Numbered from the stretch's first letter, positions 46,408 to 55,766 are shown. The stretch is 64,000 bases of DNA from Bacteroidota bacterium (GCA_029781865.1 JAKOVW010000008.1:96017-160016), one strand, 5' to 3'. A program made the numbers and translations. The notes: generated by a model not told the origin, from the sequence alone.

Positions 46408-48222
46408 TCAATCAACCTTAATGAGTTTACCAGACCCCAATTTATGACTAGCATCAAAACAAGAAAAGTAGTACACTCCTGAATTCAAATGACTAATATC
46501 AAAAATATTATCTCTGATTTTTACTCTTGATTTAATTATTAGTTTCCCGAGATTGTCATTCAATATTAGATACGTGTCTTGAGGAAGATAATTTTTGAAA
46601 ACTAAACTAAATTCCTTTTCAACAATATTAGGTGATATTGAAACTTCAATTTCCTTTGAGCTGGAATCAACACCATTAGAATAACCTATCTGTACTTCTT
46701 TGCATAAGGTGCTTTCTCCTTTATCATTCCTTACATTAAGACATACTGCATAAACCCCAGTTTTTGAGAACACATGAGCCGTAGATGAGTTTGCGCTTTC
46801 AGGGCTTTTGGATTCAGCGTCACCAAAATTCCAATGCCATTCATTTGGCTCTTGATAACTTAGATCCCGAAATGAAAATTTATAAAAATTAAAACTATCC
46901 TGAGCGTAACTGAAATCTGCTACCGGAATGTTGTCCATTCCTAATGTATCACATGGACAGCCATCTACAGGCCCAAGATTATAATTTGGTTGAATTGGAG
47001 GGCTCCCAAACATATATGCAGGTAATACTATTCCGCGTAGTTGAAATTGACAAGAACTGCCTTTTTCATTGGGCTTGTGAATGACATGCATATAAATGGT
47101 ACCGGAACGACAGGAAATATAAATTTTACCGTCTGCTGCAAGTGACATTTGAAAAAATGATGTAGGAAATTTGTCCTTAAATAAGTATCCATCCCAAACT
47201 CCAATTACTGTTTCAGAATTCTTTATATTACCCGAAAATAAATCATACTGCCATATTAATCTATCATTACATAAATAAAGAAATCGATTATTAGGACTTA
47301 TTGCTAAATGATAAAAATCATTCCTGGTTAAATAGTTGGTTTCAATAAATCTGGGATTAGATAGCAATCCGGAGCATCTATCAAAATCAAATAATTGAAT
47401 GTGGTATGCAGTTAAATACTTAATAAATAATTTACCATCCGGCGAAAAAAGGCTATTCCCTGTCCACATATATTCATCACCTGCCATTCCAATTTTTTGA
47501 TTTCTAAACAGCCTGATTCCAGAGGGATCCAGCATAAATATCTTATGATTATTTGTCAGATAATCCTCAATAATAATCCACCAATCTCTACCATTTGCGT
47601 GTTTTGTGCAAGACATATGAAATTCATTAAAATCACCCTTTACTATAATGCTATCCTTATAAATGACCTTGCTGGTTTGTGCAAGAGAATCAAAATCAAT
47701 TCTTGTCATTTTAAAAGTTGGTGCATAAGAATATCTTTTTGAAAAATCATGATTATAATTATAATCCGGGGTAAAATGCAAAAGAATTGTTGAATTGTTT
47801 TCATTTCCAGGATATGGAAGAAAATAATGGTTATTTGATGTAGGATAAAATAAATCTGGATAGTAATCCTTCCAAATAGCACCAAAATTTAGTGAATCAC
47901 CATTGTAAATAATTTCTTCCTTATTATCAAATAGTCGAAACCCATCAGTAAAATATTTCAATATTCCGCTTTTATCCGAAATTGAAGAATTTGTGAACCC
48001 CATTCTAGGCAGATTCTTTTCACCTATATACTTCATTTTTAAATTACCATCCATAAAATTTAACTCTGTAACTCCAAACCTGGGCACCCTGGTGCTATCC
48101 AAACCATATCCTAAAACCCAAATAGCATTATATTTTTGCGAGTAGCTTGAACTTACAAACGATAAGATTGAAGTAAAAACAACTGCTTTAATAATTGACC
48201 TGTGAATAAACTTTTTAGCCAT
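46408..48222 (-). CDS. beta-propeller-like secreted protein with PKD domain and T9SS tail, paralogue 2
   Basis: The 604-residue protein has a signal peptide (MAKKFIHRSIIKAVVFTSIL through SYSQ), a propeller-like body to about residue 415, one PKD domain (about 430-515: WHWNFGDAESKSPESANSST and GVYAVCLNVRN) and a T9SS type A tail. It resembles 40666-42171 in the same order (SSISDKSGILKYFTDG, LFSPDGKLFIKYL, AISPNNRFLYLCN, SCQFQLRGIVLPAY); the PKD domain is the main difference. The two genes probably arose by duplication followed by insertion or loss of PKD. The ligand is unknown. Confidence 0.78.
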   Translation of the reverse strand: MAKKFIHRSIIKAVVFTSILSFVSSSYSQKYNAIWVLGYGLDSTRVPRFGVTELNFMDGNLKMKYIGEKNLPRMGFTNSSISDKSGILKYFTDGFRLFDNKEEIIYNGDSLNFGAIWKDYYPDLFYPTSNNHYFLPYPGNENNSTILLHFTPDYNYNHDFSKRYSYAPTFKMTRIDFDSLAQTSKVIYKDSIIVKGDFNEFHMSCTKHANGRDWWIIIEDYLTNNHKIFMLDPSGIRLFRNQKIGMAGDEYMWTGNSLFSPDGKLFIKYLTAYHIQLFDFDRCSGLLSNPRFIETNYLTRNDFYHLAISPNNRFLYLCNDRLIWQYDLFSGNIKNSETVIGVWDGYLFKDKFPTSFFQMSLAADGKIYISCRSGTIYMHVIHKPNEKGSSCQFQLRGIVLPAYMFGSPPIQPNYNLGPVDGCPCDTLGMDNIPVADFSYAQDSFNFYKFSFRDLSYQEPNEWHWNFGDAESKSPESANSSTAHVFSKTGVYAVCLNVRNDKGESTLCKEVQIGYSNGVDSSSKEIEVSISPNIVEKEFSLVFKNYLPQDTYLILNDNLGKLIIKSRVKIRDNIFDISHLNSGVYYFSCFDASHKLGSGKLIKVD

Positions 48223-48608
48223 TAATTAATTTAGTAAAAGCATTCCATAAGGAAACCACATTCCCACTAACGAATGTAAAGCTTTATTTGCTGCTTAAAA
48301 AGTGAAGATGACAAGAGAATCATATAAATAGGCTGTCAAAGAATTAAGAATACTCATAAAATAAACCATTCAGTGATTTCCATCCAAATATAGCTTTTTC
48401 ATTTGGACCAAGAAATTAACATTCTTTTTTAGGGTAATTGGAATCTAATCAACCTCGGTATACAGAGCTGAATTCCAGTAAAGACTGATTGAAGCCCTAG
48501 ATCCACTTATTAAAGCCCTGGGGCTTCTGATTATACTCAATATCACATTTCATTCCCTAATAAAAGTTTTTAAAGTGAAGATACTTATCCGTATTAATCC
48601 CTTCCAAA
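48223..48608. other. gap with second decayed RadC-upstream module
   Basis: No gene is seen. It contains the second copy of the CATCCAAATATAG...GGACCAAGAAATT...TAGGGTAATT module (48381-48439) and, at about 48543-48583, the CACATTTCATTCCCTAATAA stretch that also precedes RadC remnant 1. Confidence 0.5.
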
Positions 48609-48678
48609 ATGAAAACACTAGCAGAAATACAAGTATGTTATCATCCAAAGTCCAGTGGTAAACCGCTGATTAAATTGC
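48609..48678 (+). pseudogene. RadC/JAB-family remnant 2 (about 23 codons)
   Basis: The ATG at 48609 starts MKTLAEIQVCYHPKSSGKPL, then IKL, closely matching the start of remnant 1 (MKLAEIQVRYHPKTYCKPQI). After codon 23 it joins the 35-base repeat at 48679-48713, so the rest of the gene is gone. The fusion point suggests a recombination or deletion event. It is not expected to make a functional protein. Confidence 0.65.
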
Positions 48679-48713
48679 AAATCGTCAGCAAAATGTTTAC
48701 CAAACATAGCTTA
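48679..48713 (+). repeat. 35-base dispersed repeat, copy 2
   Basis: This copy matches 44369-44403 at 33 of 35 positions. It lies between the broken RadC remnant 2 and the lipoprotein gene at 48727, where it may act as that gene's leader. Confidence 0.65.
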
Positions 48714-48726
48714 TATTTACAGGAAT

Positions 48727-49287
48727 ATGAAGTTTTTATATATCCTGGCAATGGTCTTTTTATTATCTTGTAGCAAACAGGATGAGAAACAAGTTTGCGG
48801 ACAGGAAACAATTGCAGAATATACCATTCATAATTATTCAGAGTTTGTAAAGTTTCAGAATAGAATAACTGTAGGTGATGCTGAATACTTTAGTAATTAC
48901 AGATTTTTGTCATTTTCTAACTTTCCTTTCGACACAAGCTATTGGGGAGTTGAAGTTAAATTGAATAATATATGCAATTCTGATATTCCAAACATTGAAT
49001 TTGAAGTTTTGCTTCATAATCCAGACTCGACAATCATTCCATTAATTTCAATTTGGGAAAGCGTAAACACTGATTCGACAATTCAACTAAAGACGCTTGA
49101 TAATCTTTACTTTCGAAAATCTTTTGATCATGATTTCAAAAGTGATTTTGGAGGCAAGGCTGCAACTCTCTATGCATTTATTGACTTTGATTTTCCGTCA
49201 AAAGGTAGCTTCAGTGCTGACAGTGCCTACTTCTTCTCTAACCTGGATTATATGTCCTGCAAGATTTCCGCTCATAAACCAAAATAA
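48727..49287 (+). CDS. lipoprotein of a tandem pair, copy A
   Basis: The 186-residue protein has a lipoprotein signal (MKFLYILAMVFLLSCSK, lipid Cys15). The mature part is beta-rich and resembles its downstream neighbour at 49302-49865: an N-terminal C(G)xET segment, a central LHNPDSTIIP (LHNADSTAIV in copy B) and the shared ending YFFSNLDYMSCKISAHKPK. No known family is recognised. The two genes are about 14 bases apart and probably one transcript. The repeat at 48679-48713 lies directly upstream. Confidence 0.72.
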   Translation: MKFLYILAMVFLLSCSKQDEKQVCGQETIAEYTIHNYSEFVKFQNRITVGDAEYFSNYRFLSFSNFPFDTSYWGVEVKLNNICNSDIPNIEFEVLLHNPDSTIIPLISIWESVNTDSTIQLKTLDNLYFRKSFDHDFKSDFGGKAATLYAFIDFDFPSKGSFSADSAYFFSNLDYMSCKISAHKPK

Positions 49288-49301
49288 TAGTAATGCCATT
49301 T

Positions 49302-49865
49302 ATGAAAACAATTCAATTCGCTTGCTATCTCTTTTTAGCCCTGTCTTTTAACTCTTGCAGCAAAGAAGATGCATGCGGCGCAGAAACACGAACAGAAATC
49401 GGATTCGAGAATTACAGCGATTTCCTGGACATTCATAATTATGTTACCGCTGACGCTAACTTTTTAAGCTATTATTATTACGCCCCACCAGATACGCTGA
49501 CTTCTGATTCTACCATCACCTGGACCCTTCAAACCGAATTGAGAAATATCTGCACTGCCGATCATCCGCAAATTGATTTTGTAGTGTATCTGCACAATGC
49601 TGATTCAACAGCAATTGTAACCGGAATGATTACAGAGGATAGTATTCACCAGCAAACACAAGATCTCACTGTTTATAAAAATGGTAACTATTTTGGCTCG
49701 ACAATGAATTACACACTAAAGGGTCATTATACCGGCTCTGCAACAATTCGCGTATCTCTTTCGCTCCGCTTTTTTTCAAAAGGGAATTTTGATGCAGACA
49801 GGGATTATTTCTTTTCAAACCTGGATATCGTGGATTACAGAATCATTTCGCACAAACCAAAATAG
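49302..49865 (+). CDS. lipoprotein of a tandem pair, copy B
   Basis: I prefer the ATG at 49302 (187 residues), which gives the signal MKTIQFACYLFLALSFNSC with a lipid Cys19; an in-frame ATG 9 bases earlier (49293) is also possible. It is a diverged paralogue of 48727-49287, with the same length, order and closing motif (YFFSNLDIVDYRIISHKPK). Base composition is more GC-rich than copy A, so the copies may differ in origin or age. No function is known. Confidence 0.72.
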   Translation: MKTIQFACYLFLALSFNSCSKEDACGAETRTEIGFENYSDFLDIHNYVTADANFLSYYYYAPPDTLTSDSTITWTLQTELRNICTADHPQIDFVVYLHNADSTAIVTGMITEDSIHQQTQDLTVYKNGNYFGSTMNYTLKGHYTGSATIRVSLSLRFFSKGNFDADRDYFFSNLDIVDYRIISHKPK

Positions 49866-50023
49866 ATTTTCGAGACAGGCTGTCATTATTCCATAAAATA
49901 TTGGAGTAACTCAGTTCTCATGTAAGTAAGCTTTGCCCATATACCGGCAGGTCCACCCGACCGATCTCTTGCAGCCGGCAAGAAGCGTTTGTATCCGTTT
50001 GCAATCGTATATTGCAGCGGAAT

Positions 50024-50890
50024 ATGAACCGCATCGCATTCCTGTTCGGCTTGTTTACCGGCACACTCTGTGGCCAGGCTTTTCCGGAATTCGGACAACC
50101 GGATACGGTCGCCTGCGGGGGTGTGGAACGATGGGCTGTTAAAGTACTCTCGGACTCTGCAGCGGCGACCATTAATTTTACACCGCTTCCTTTCACGGTC
50201 AACGATTTTGTACAAATCGCAACACCAACCCCATCTTCATCTATGAAACGAGTGAGCGGGATCGAAGATAAAACCTACAAAATCATAGCCAGGATAACAA
50301 TTAAAAAAGATGAATCAGATGAAGACATTCATTTGGTATTTAGTGATGGGACCAATACATTTATTGGAGAAATTCCGGATCCTAATTGTCCCGATGCAGG
50401 ATCTACCATGCATGCCATGGAATACCAAAAAGCAAAAGAATTTGTAGATAAATACATCGGACCCGGAAATGTCTATAATGTCAACATTCCATCTGTTGAA
50501 GTAACCGGTATCGCTTTCATCGATCCTCCGCATGGACAAACCGGAGCTGCCCCTAACCATTTGGAATTGCATCCGATACTCCATTTAAAATTCTCTGGTA
50601 TAAGTAACACCAGCCACGCACAAAACAACAAAGAAGTTCACTTCTCCCCCAACCCATTCCTGGAATCGACATATCTGAGCATTGAATCTTCCCGGGAGCT
50701 TCCTCCGGAATTGCGTTTCGAACTGAGAACTATTTATGGCCAGATTCAATACATCTACCCTATTGTTCGCGATGACATGCATCACCTGGGATTGGAAATT
50801 TTCAGAAGAGATCTGGATGCCGGCATGTATCTGTTTGAAATCACAAGCGATGGCAAAGTGATGTATACCGGAAAGTTATTCGTCCTGTGA
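50024..50890 (+). CDS. secreted protein with T9SS tail and HGQxGAAPNxxELHP motif
   Basis: The ATG at 50024 (288 residues) gives signal peptide MNRIAFLFGLFTGTLCGQ; the frame also extends to a TTG at 50012. The central domain (about 85-190) carries FSDGTNTFIGEIPDPNCPDA and VTGIAFIDPPHGQTGAAPNH, followed by LELHPILHLKF, a motif that recurs in exported Bacteroidota proteins of unknown function. The last 75 residues are a T9SS-type tail (HFSPNPFLESTYLSIE, LDAGMYLFEI). The first 130 bases are clearly more GC-rich than the rest. It is probably surface-exposed. Confidence 0.75.
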   Translation: MNRIAFLFGLFTGTLCGQAFPEFGQPDTVACGGVERWAVKVLSDSAAATINFTPLPFTVNDFVQIATPTPSSSMKRVSGIEDKTYKIIARITIKKDESDEDIHLVFSDGTNTFIGEIPDPNCPDAGSTMHAMEYQKAKEFVDKYIGPGNVYNVNIPSVEVTGIAFIDPPHGQTGAAPNHLELHPILHLKFSGISNTSHAQNNKEVHFSPNPFLESTYLSIESSRELPPELRFELRTIYGQIQYIYPIVRDDMHHLGLEIFRRDLDAGMYLFEITSDGKVMYTGKLFVL

Positions 50891-51435
50891 TCGGGTGTAT
50901 TCCGGAATACTGAGAATACAACTTTCTTTAGAATTGAAATTGCCTGTTATCAAAATCTTACAAAAGCAGAAAGTTTCGTTCTTTTGCAGTCGCTCAAAAG
51001 AACCAAAAAGCTTATCCGAAATAAGGTGCTATGCTTTGCACAAGCTTCAGCTCGTATTTTTTATCAGCCGTCTTTAGTTCATATGGCAAAGCATAATTCT
51101 CCATTCAATAGAGAATAATCTCCGTCAACGGTAACGGCAAAAATACTCTCCTCGCACTGTATTTCGGACGATTTTCTTTGATTTAGGTCTATTAATTAAA
51201 TCAAGAAATTCAACATTTTCAACTAATTTGAATTGAATCATTTGCTTTAAATTAAAAAGCCAATTTGTATAAAAACTTTTAGTTTATTCCACTTAGTTGA
51301 ATCCATAAATTTATCTCCATCTCATTGCGTACATATAATAAAAAGCTGATACTAAATTTATTTATTATACTTAAAGTATAACCGGGTGTATTAAATTGGC
51401 TTCAATATGAAGTTGAATCAAAATTACAGTTCAAA
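50891..51435. other. gap with a GTTCTTTTG hairpin
   Basis: This gap has no gene. It contains a perfect inverted repeat GTTCTTTTG (50978-50986) and CAAAAGAAC (50995-51003) with an 8-base loop CAGTCGCT. It resembles hairpin repeats seen between genes in related bacteria, but I cannot place it in a named family. The remainder is AT-rich sequence. Confidence 0.5.
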
Positions 51436-54171
51436 TTAATTCGAAATAAATATCGTTTTGGAAAAATGATCAGAAGGACTATTGAGGTATATCCAATACG
51501 TGCCGGGATTCAATTCTTCCAAATTGAATTCTTCCTGATAGAACCCATTGGATACCTGCATAACATGACTGCTCATCTCTTTACCCAGGAGATCGACTAT
51601 TTTAAGCTGGACTGATTCTGATTTTGAATGCCCTGTAATCCGGACGCTTCGATTAATCGGATTGGGATAAATGACGGGATTTACATCTTGCTCAGTCAGA
51701 AATTCCGCGTTATCCTTACCTATCAGATTCTCCGTTTTCCAGTAGGTAAATTCCGGACAACGTACGGTGGAAATTACATTTATATAAGCCTGCCGTATCA
51801 ATTCATTCTCGCCATTTGAATTCTGCACTTTCAGTTTGACACTATAGCTTCCTTTATGTGGATAGTTTACGGTAGGATTTTCTTCATTGGAAATGATCGG
51901 TGTACCTCCGTCAAATTGCCAGGACCAGGAATGCACATCAGCAGAACTCTTGCTTTTAAATTGAATGTTTCCATATGCGCAGACCATATTGGTATCCGAT
52001 GTAAAATCAACTTTCGGAATAAGGTAAACCGCAATCCATTTACGTGCAGTGTCACTTCCACATTCACTTGTTGAAATTAATTTCACCTCAAAGTCACCTT
52101 CTACATTGTAATGATGCTCAGGAGAAATTTCCATACTTCCCGTTCCATCTCCAAAATCCCAGCTAAAATCAGTACCTGATTTGGATTGATTAGAAAAATA
52201 AACCGTCGATCCAATTACAGCATATGCATATTCGACATCGGGAAGAATTTGAGCTTTAATAAATCCGGTTTGCTGAACAAAATTGCTATACAAGCTATTC
52301 TTTGCAGTTAGTTTAACATCGTAGATACCCGGAGTACTATACTCGACTTCGGGTTCAAATGCAGTAGAATTGTTTGGATTACCTCCCGGAAATTCCCAGA
52401 CCCAGGAACTGCTGTTTTTCGTGGATAGATTTTTATATTTCACTTTCATGGGTGCACAAAATCTACTGGTATCCGCTGAAAATCCTGCCACCGGAGGTGT
52501 TATGATGCTCAGCTTCATTTTTATCTCGCTTAAGCCGCAGGCATTTTCTGCTATGAGTCCGACAGTATATATTCCATCATTCAGATAAACATGAGTCGGA
52601 TTGGTTTCATTGGATGTTTGACCATCTCCAAAGTCCCAATCGTAATTCCCATCATAAAATGAAGTATTCGAAAAACTGACCGTGCGATTTTTAATGGATT
52701 TTGTAAATCCGGCAATTGGTTTGGTATTTGCAAAAATGTATTCTTTGAAAGTCACTGTGCTGCTTCCTACCGCGTTACTTACCGTTAATGTCACATCATA
52801 CTTACCATAAGTCTTATATTGTACCGTTGGATTTTGAATGGTCGAACTGGATGGAATACCTCCCGGAAAAGTCCATTGCCAGGATGTTGGATTGTATGCT
52901 GACAAATCGGTAAACTTAACATTGAAGGCAATGCAATCTTCTGTTGGCGTTGCATAGAAATCGCATTCGGGCGGATCACCTCCACAGGAAGAAAGACAAG
53001 AAAATGTTTTTAATCCATTGTTGATAGCTGTAACGGATGCAGAGGACCAGTCTGAACTGCAATTTACTTTAGGCGCCATGATATATGGAGCACCGGCCGC
53101 ATCGTGGAAAGCGCCAAAAATATGAGCAACTTCATGCGCCTGTAATTGCCGCACACAATTATTTCCGGGACCATAATCCGAACAAACCACGTACGAATTG
53201 TTTGTGCATAAAAAGCCAAGGCCCCATGCAAGTCCGACAGGACCCGAACCCGATTTGTATTTTGTGGTCCAATTAATCGCAATATCAAAATTAGCACCAT
53301 AGCCTCCTGAATTCCCCCAGGATTGATGCTGGTCCAGTTGAACGAAGATGTCATTGATTCCATTCCAGGGATCGCCGGATTGAGTCGTTGCAACAAAACC
53401 TGCAGTTTGAATGAAGTCAATGCTTTTCTGAAATTCATTGTCAAAATTATCCAGCATTAAAGTAAGTATGGTCGTATTCCAGTTTTCAACTTCTGCCTGG
53501 GATCCCCATTTCTGAAACACCGTATAGTCATTGGATATCGCTACTTCCGTTTCAAGGCAATTACTTCGGGTCCCGATATTATTTTTAGGAAGAGAAGCTG
53601 TTATGTTATTAATATTCTTTCGGTACAAATCGAATCCACATTCCACATCATTATGCTGAATGACATCATCGGTATTATAAATCAGAATACAATCCTTGGA
53701 CAGGGAATGATCCAGACTATATGCCGGTTCAATAAAATAAGTTGCACCTCCCTGTTCCACCATACCGGCCAAATAGTGATCCGCAATCACAAAACTGGCC
53801 CTACCTCCTTTTTCCGATTTCAGATAACCTGTCAGTGATCTATTGGATGGTTTGCGGTGCAAGGTCTGTACACCATGATCTGTGCCTAGTTTTAACAGAT
53901 AGTCTCCGGAGTGTACATCATGATCAAATAATTGGAGGATCCAGTTTACATTCGATCCCTGTAAATGTAGTAAGTGTTCATTTCCCCTTGAAGACATGAC
54001 GTTTTTTAATTCGCTATAATCAATCCTGTATAATTGATACTTGAAAAATAGTTTATCCAACGAAGTACTTCTGTCAGCGGGAACGGATCTCAAGTTTACC
54101 GACTGGCCGGAAGATGTGTAAATGCTTATCGCAAAGAATAGGATAATGAATGCGTTGTTTCGTTGAATCAT
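51436..54171 (-). CDS. secreted metzincin/PKD protein, short paralogue (active site intact, five PKD domains)
   Basis: The 911-residue protein shares the layout of the three tandem PKD genes: signal peptide (MIQRNNAFIILFFAISIYTS), propeptide-like region (TGYLKSEKGGRASF, TYFIEPAY), metzincin domain with HEVAHIFGAFHD (His346, Glu347, the classical HExxHxxGxxHD) and candidate Met-turn YIMAPK, five PKD domains of alternating FPGGxP and WDFGD type, and a T9SS type A tail (VIYPNPINRSVRITG, LNPGTYWIYL). It should be an exported zinc endopeptidase. It is separated from the cluster by about 19 kb. One PKD pair fewer accounts for most of the length difference. Confidence 0.88.
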   Translation of the reverse strand: MIQRNNAFIILFFAISIYTSSGQSVNLRSVPADRSTSLDKLFFKYQLYRIDYSELKNVMSSRGNEHLLHLQGSNVNWILQLFDHDVHSGDYLLKLGTDHGVQTLHRKPSNRSLTGYLKSEKGGRASFVIADHYLAGMVEQGGATYFIEPAYSLDHSLSKDCILIYNTDDVIQHNDVECGFDLYRKNINNITASLPKNNIGTRSNCLETEVAISNDYTVFQKWGSQAEVENWNTTILTLMLDNFDNEFQKSIDFIQTAGFVATTQSGDPWNGINDIFVQLDQHQSWGNSGGYGANFDIAINWTTKYKSGSGPVGLAWGLGFLCTNNSYVVCSDYGPGNNCVRQLQAHEVAHIFGAFHDAAGAPYIMAPKVNCSSDWSSASVTAINNGLKTFSCLSSCGGDPPECDFYATPTEDCIAFNVKFTDLSAYNPTSWQWTFPGGIPSSSTIQNPTVQYKTYGKYDVTLTVSNAVGSSTVTFKEYIFANTKPIAGFTKSIKNRTVSFSNTSFYDGNYDWDFGDGQTSNETNPTHVYLNDGIYTVGLIAENACGLSEIKMKLSIITPPVAGFSADTSRFCAPMKVKYKNLSTKNSSSWVWEFPGGNPNNSTAFEPEVEYSTPGIYDVKLTAKNSLYSNFVQQTGFIKAQILPDVEYAYAVIGSTVYFSNQSKSGTDFSWDFGDGTGSMEISPEHHYNVEGDFEVKLISTSECGSDTARKWIAVYLIPKVDFTSDTNMVCAYGNIQFKSKSSADVHSWSWQFDGGTPIISNEENPTVNYPHKGSYSVKLKVQNSNGENELIRQAYINVISTVRCPEFTYWKTENLIGKDNAEFLTEQDVNPVIYPNPINRSVRITGHSKSESVQLKIVDLLGKEMSSHVMQVSNGFYQEEFNLEELNPGTYWIYLNSPSDHFSKTIFISN

Positions 54172-54343
54172 AGTTAACTATTGCGATTCGTATTTTTCAT
54201 TTTTATTCATTTCACCAAATCTGATTTTGATGTATTCATACTACTTCACTTTATTGTAAAGATAGATCATTTACATGCCGGACAAATCAGAATTGCAATT
54301 TAAAGAATCTACATTTTGCTGAATCTGTCATCGAATGAACCGT

Positions 54344-55054
54344 TTACTTACAAAATAATTGAATAGCCATATTTGCGCCATCCATATTTCCCAATTCACC
54401 GGACAGTTTAAAGTCCTGGCAGCCACTTTCCTTTTGACCCATTTCAATTTTTACGTGGCCCCTGCTGATATAAATCTTTGCATATCGCGGCTTCAACTGA
54501 ATTACTTTATTGTAGTCTTCCAGCGCAGCCTTTAGATTCTTGAGTTTCCATTCAGAGCCGGCCCGGTGCTCATAAGCCTGATCATCATTAGGATTGAGAG
54601 TAATTGCTTTATTGAAATCTAAAATGGCATCTTCATCCAATTGGAGAGCTCCTTTTGCAATTCCCCTGTAAAGCCAGGCGAGCGGATAGTCCGGATTCAT
54701 TTCGATTGCTTTGTTAAAATCCTTCATGGCTCCATCGTAGTCTTCCAATAAATTTTTTGCCCTTCCACGACTCGTAAACGATTTCTCATCTACGGGTTGA
54801 ATGTTGGCAGCTTTATGATAATCCATTTTTGAACCGCGCAAATCTCCCAACTCATGTTTTGCTTTACCCCTGGAAATATAGGCTTCTGTATAAACCGGAT
54901 TTTTACCAATGGCTTTGTTAAATTCGTCGATTGCCTTCTCATATTCTTTCTTATCAAGACGGTCCATTCCCAATTTATAATAATAATCGGCGGATTGACT
55001 GAAACAAAGAAAACTGGTCAACATACTTAGAATGATAAATGCTCTTTTTTTCAT
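54344..55054 (-). CDS. exported TPR-repeat protein A
   Basis: The 236-residue protein has a signal peptide (MKKRAFIILSMLTSFLCFSQ) and five or six TPR units (AIDEFNKAIGKNPVYTEAYI, AMKDFNKAIEMNPDYPLAWL and similar) covering nearly the whole mature sequence. TPRs make alpha-solenoids that bind protein partners. Its ending (ESGCQDFKLSGELGN) is close to that of the plus-strand TPR gene at 57802-58518, so the two are paralogues flanking the thioredoxin and beta-helix genes. No partner is known. Confidence 0.85.
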   Translation of the reverse strand: MKKRAFIILSMLTSFLCFSQSADYYYKLGMDRLDKKEYEKAIDEFNKAIGKNPVYTEAYISRGKAKHELGDLRGSKMDYHKAANIQPVDEKSFTSRGRAKNLLEDYDGAMKDFNKAIEMNPDYPLAWLYRGIAKGALQLDEDAILDFNKAITLNPNDDQAYEHRAGSEWKLKNLKAALEDYNKVIQLKPRYAKIYISRGHVKIEMGQKESGCQDFKLSGELGNMDGANMAIQLFCK

Positions 55055-55171
55055 GCTAAAACGTTTTTACAATAGAATTCACCACATCATAAACGATTCA
55101 TGCCTCTTCAAATATAAGAAAGCCCTTCCATATAGAATGCATCTTCAATAAATTTTATCCCGTAAATTCAA

Positions 55172-55179
55172 TATCTTTG
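55172..55179 (+). promoter_or_regulatory. candidate -7 box (TATCTTTG) for the TlpA-like gene
   Basis: TATCTTTG matches the TAnnTTTG consensus and ends 23 bases before the ATG at 55203. A clear -33 TTTG is not seen at the ideal spacing. Confidence 0.45.
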
Positions 55180-55202
55180 CCCTCTAAGAGGACAATTACA
55201 AC

Positions 55203-55766
55203 ATGCGCATTCACATATCTTATTGTATCCTATTTCTGCTTCTGCTAATTCACAGTCAGTCCATTTACGGGCAGGGAGACAATAATGTTCATTATGTACA
55301 GGAAACCAGCCGGCCGGAAGAAGTTATTGCAAAACAATTTCCTTATGATATTGATTTGAAGGATGCTGACGGACAGGTTTACAATACGTCCACACTGTTT
55401 AAGAAAAAAAGAAAAGCAACTGTTTTGCTTTTCTGGGTGACCACCTGTGGACCTTGCCGTGCAGAGCTGGGTGCCATTTCCAAAAAATATAACGATTGGA
55501 AAAAACAAGTCGATTTTGATTTTTATGCGATCTCCAATGACTTCCCATTTAATACAGAGCAATTCAATACCAGAGTCAAACAAAGCAATTGGCCCTTTCC
55601 CGCATACCTTGACTTCAACAGAGAGTTTCGCTTTGTCATGGATGGGGGCCTTAACGGTTTACCTCAATTGTTTGTATTGGATAAAAAAGGGAAAGTCATT
55701 TATCATAGCCGGAAATTCTGGTATGGAGATGAAGATAAATTGTTTGAAGCGCTAAAGTCCATCTAG
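55203..55766 (+). CDS. TlpA-like thioredoxin-fold protein (exported)
   Basis: The 187-residue protein has a signal peptide (MRIHISYCILFLLLLIHSQS, cleavage near YGQ) and a thioredoxin fold with the active site VTTCGPCRAEL (Cys82, Cys85). The LLFWVTTCGPC strand and the NGLPQLFVLDKKGKV segment with the cis-Pro mark the TlpA/ResA-like group. It is expected to act on thiols outside the cytoplasm. Nearby genes encode exported MsrA (58767) and a DUF255 thioredoxin lipoprotein (60703), so a redox-repair neighbourhood is plausible but inferred. Confidence 0.88.
   Translation: MRIHISYCILFLLLLIHSQSIYGQGDNNVHYVQETSRPEEVIAKQFPYDIDLKDADGQVYNTSTLFKKKRKATVLLFWVTTCGPCRAELGAISKKYNDWKKQVDFDFYAISNDFPFNTEQFNTRVKQSNWPFPAYLDFNREFRFVMDGGLNGLPQLFVLDKKGKVIYHSRKFWYGDEDKLFEALKSI

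Noticed and set aside
49886..50215. Two antisense frames over the start of the 50024 gene
   Set aside because: They come from the GC-rich 5' part of the T9SS gene and have no features of their own.
40064..51435. attR copy of the tRNA-fMet 3' end
   Set aside because: No second copy of the TTCGAGTCCTGCCTCCGCC end was found by eye in the window.
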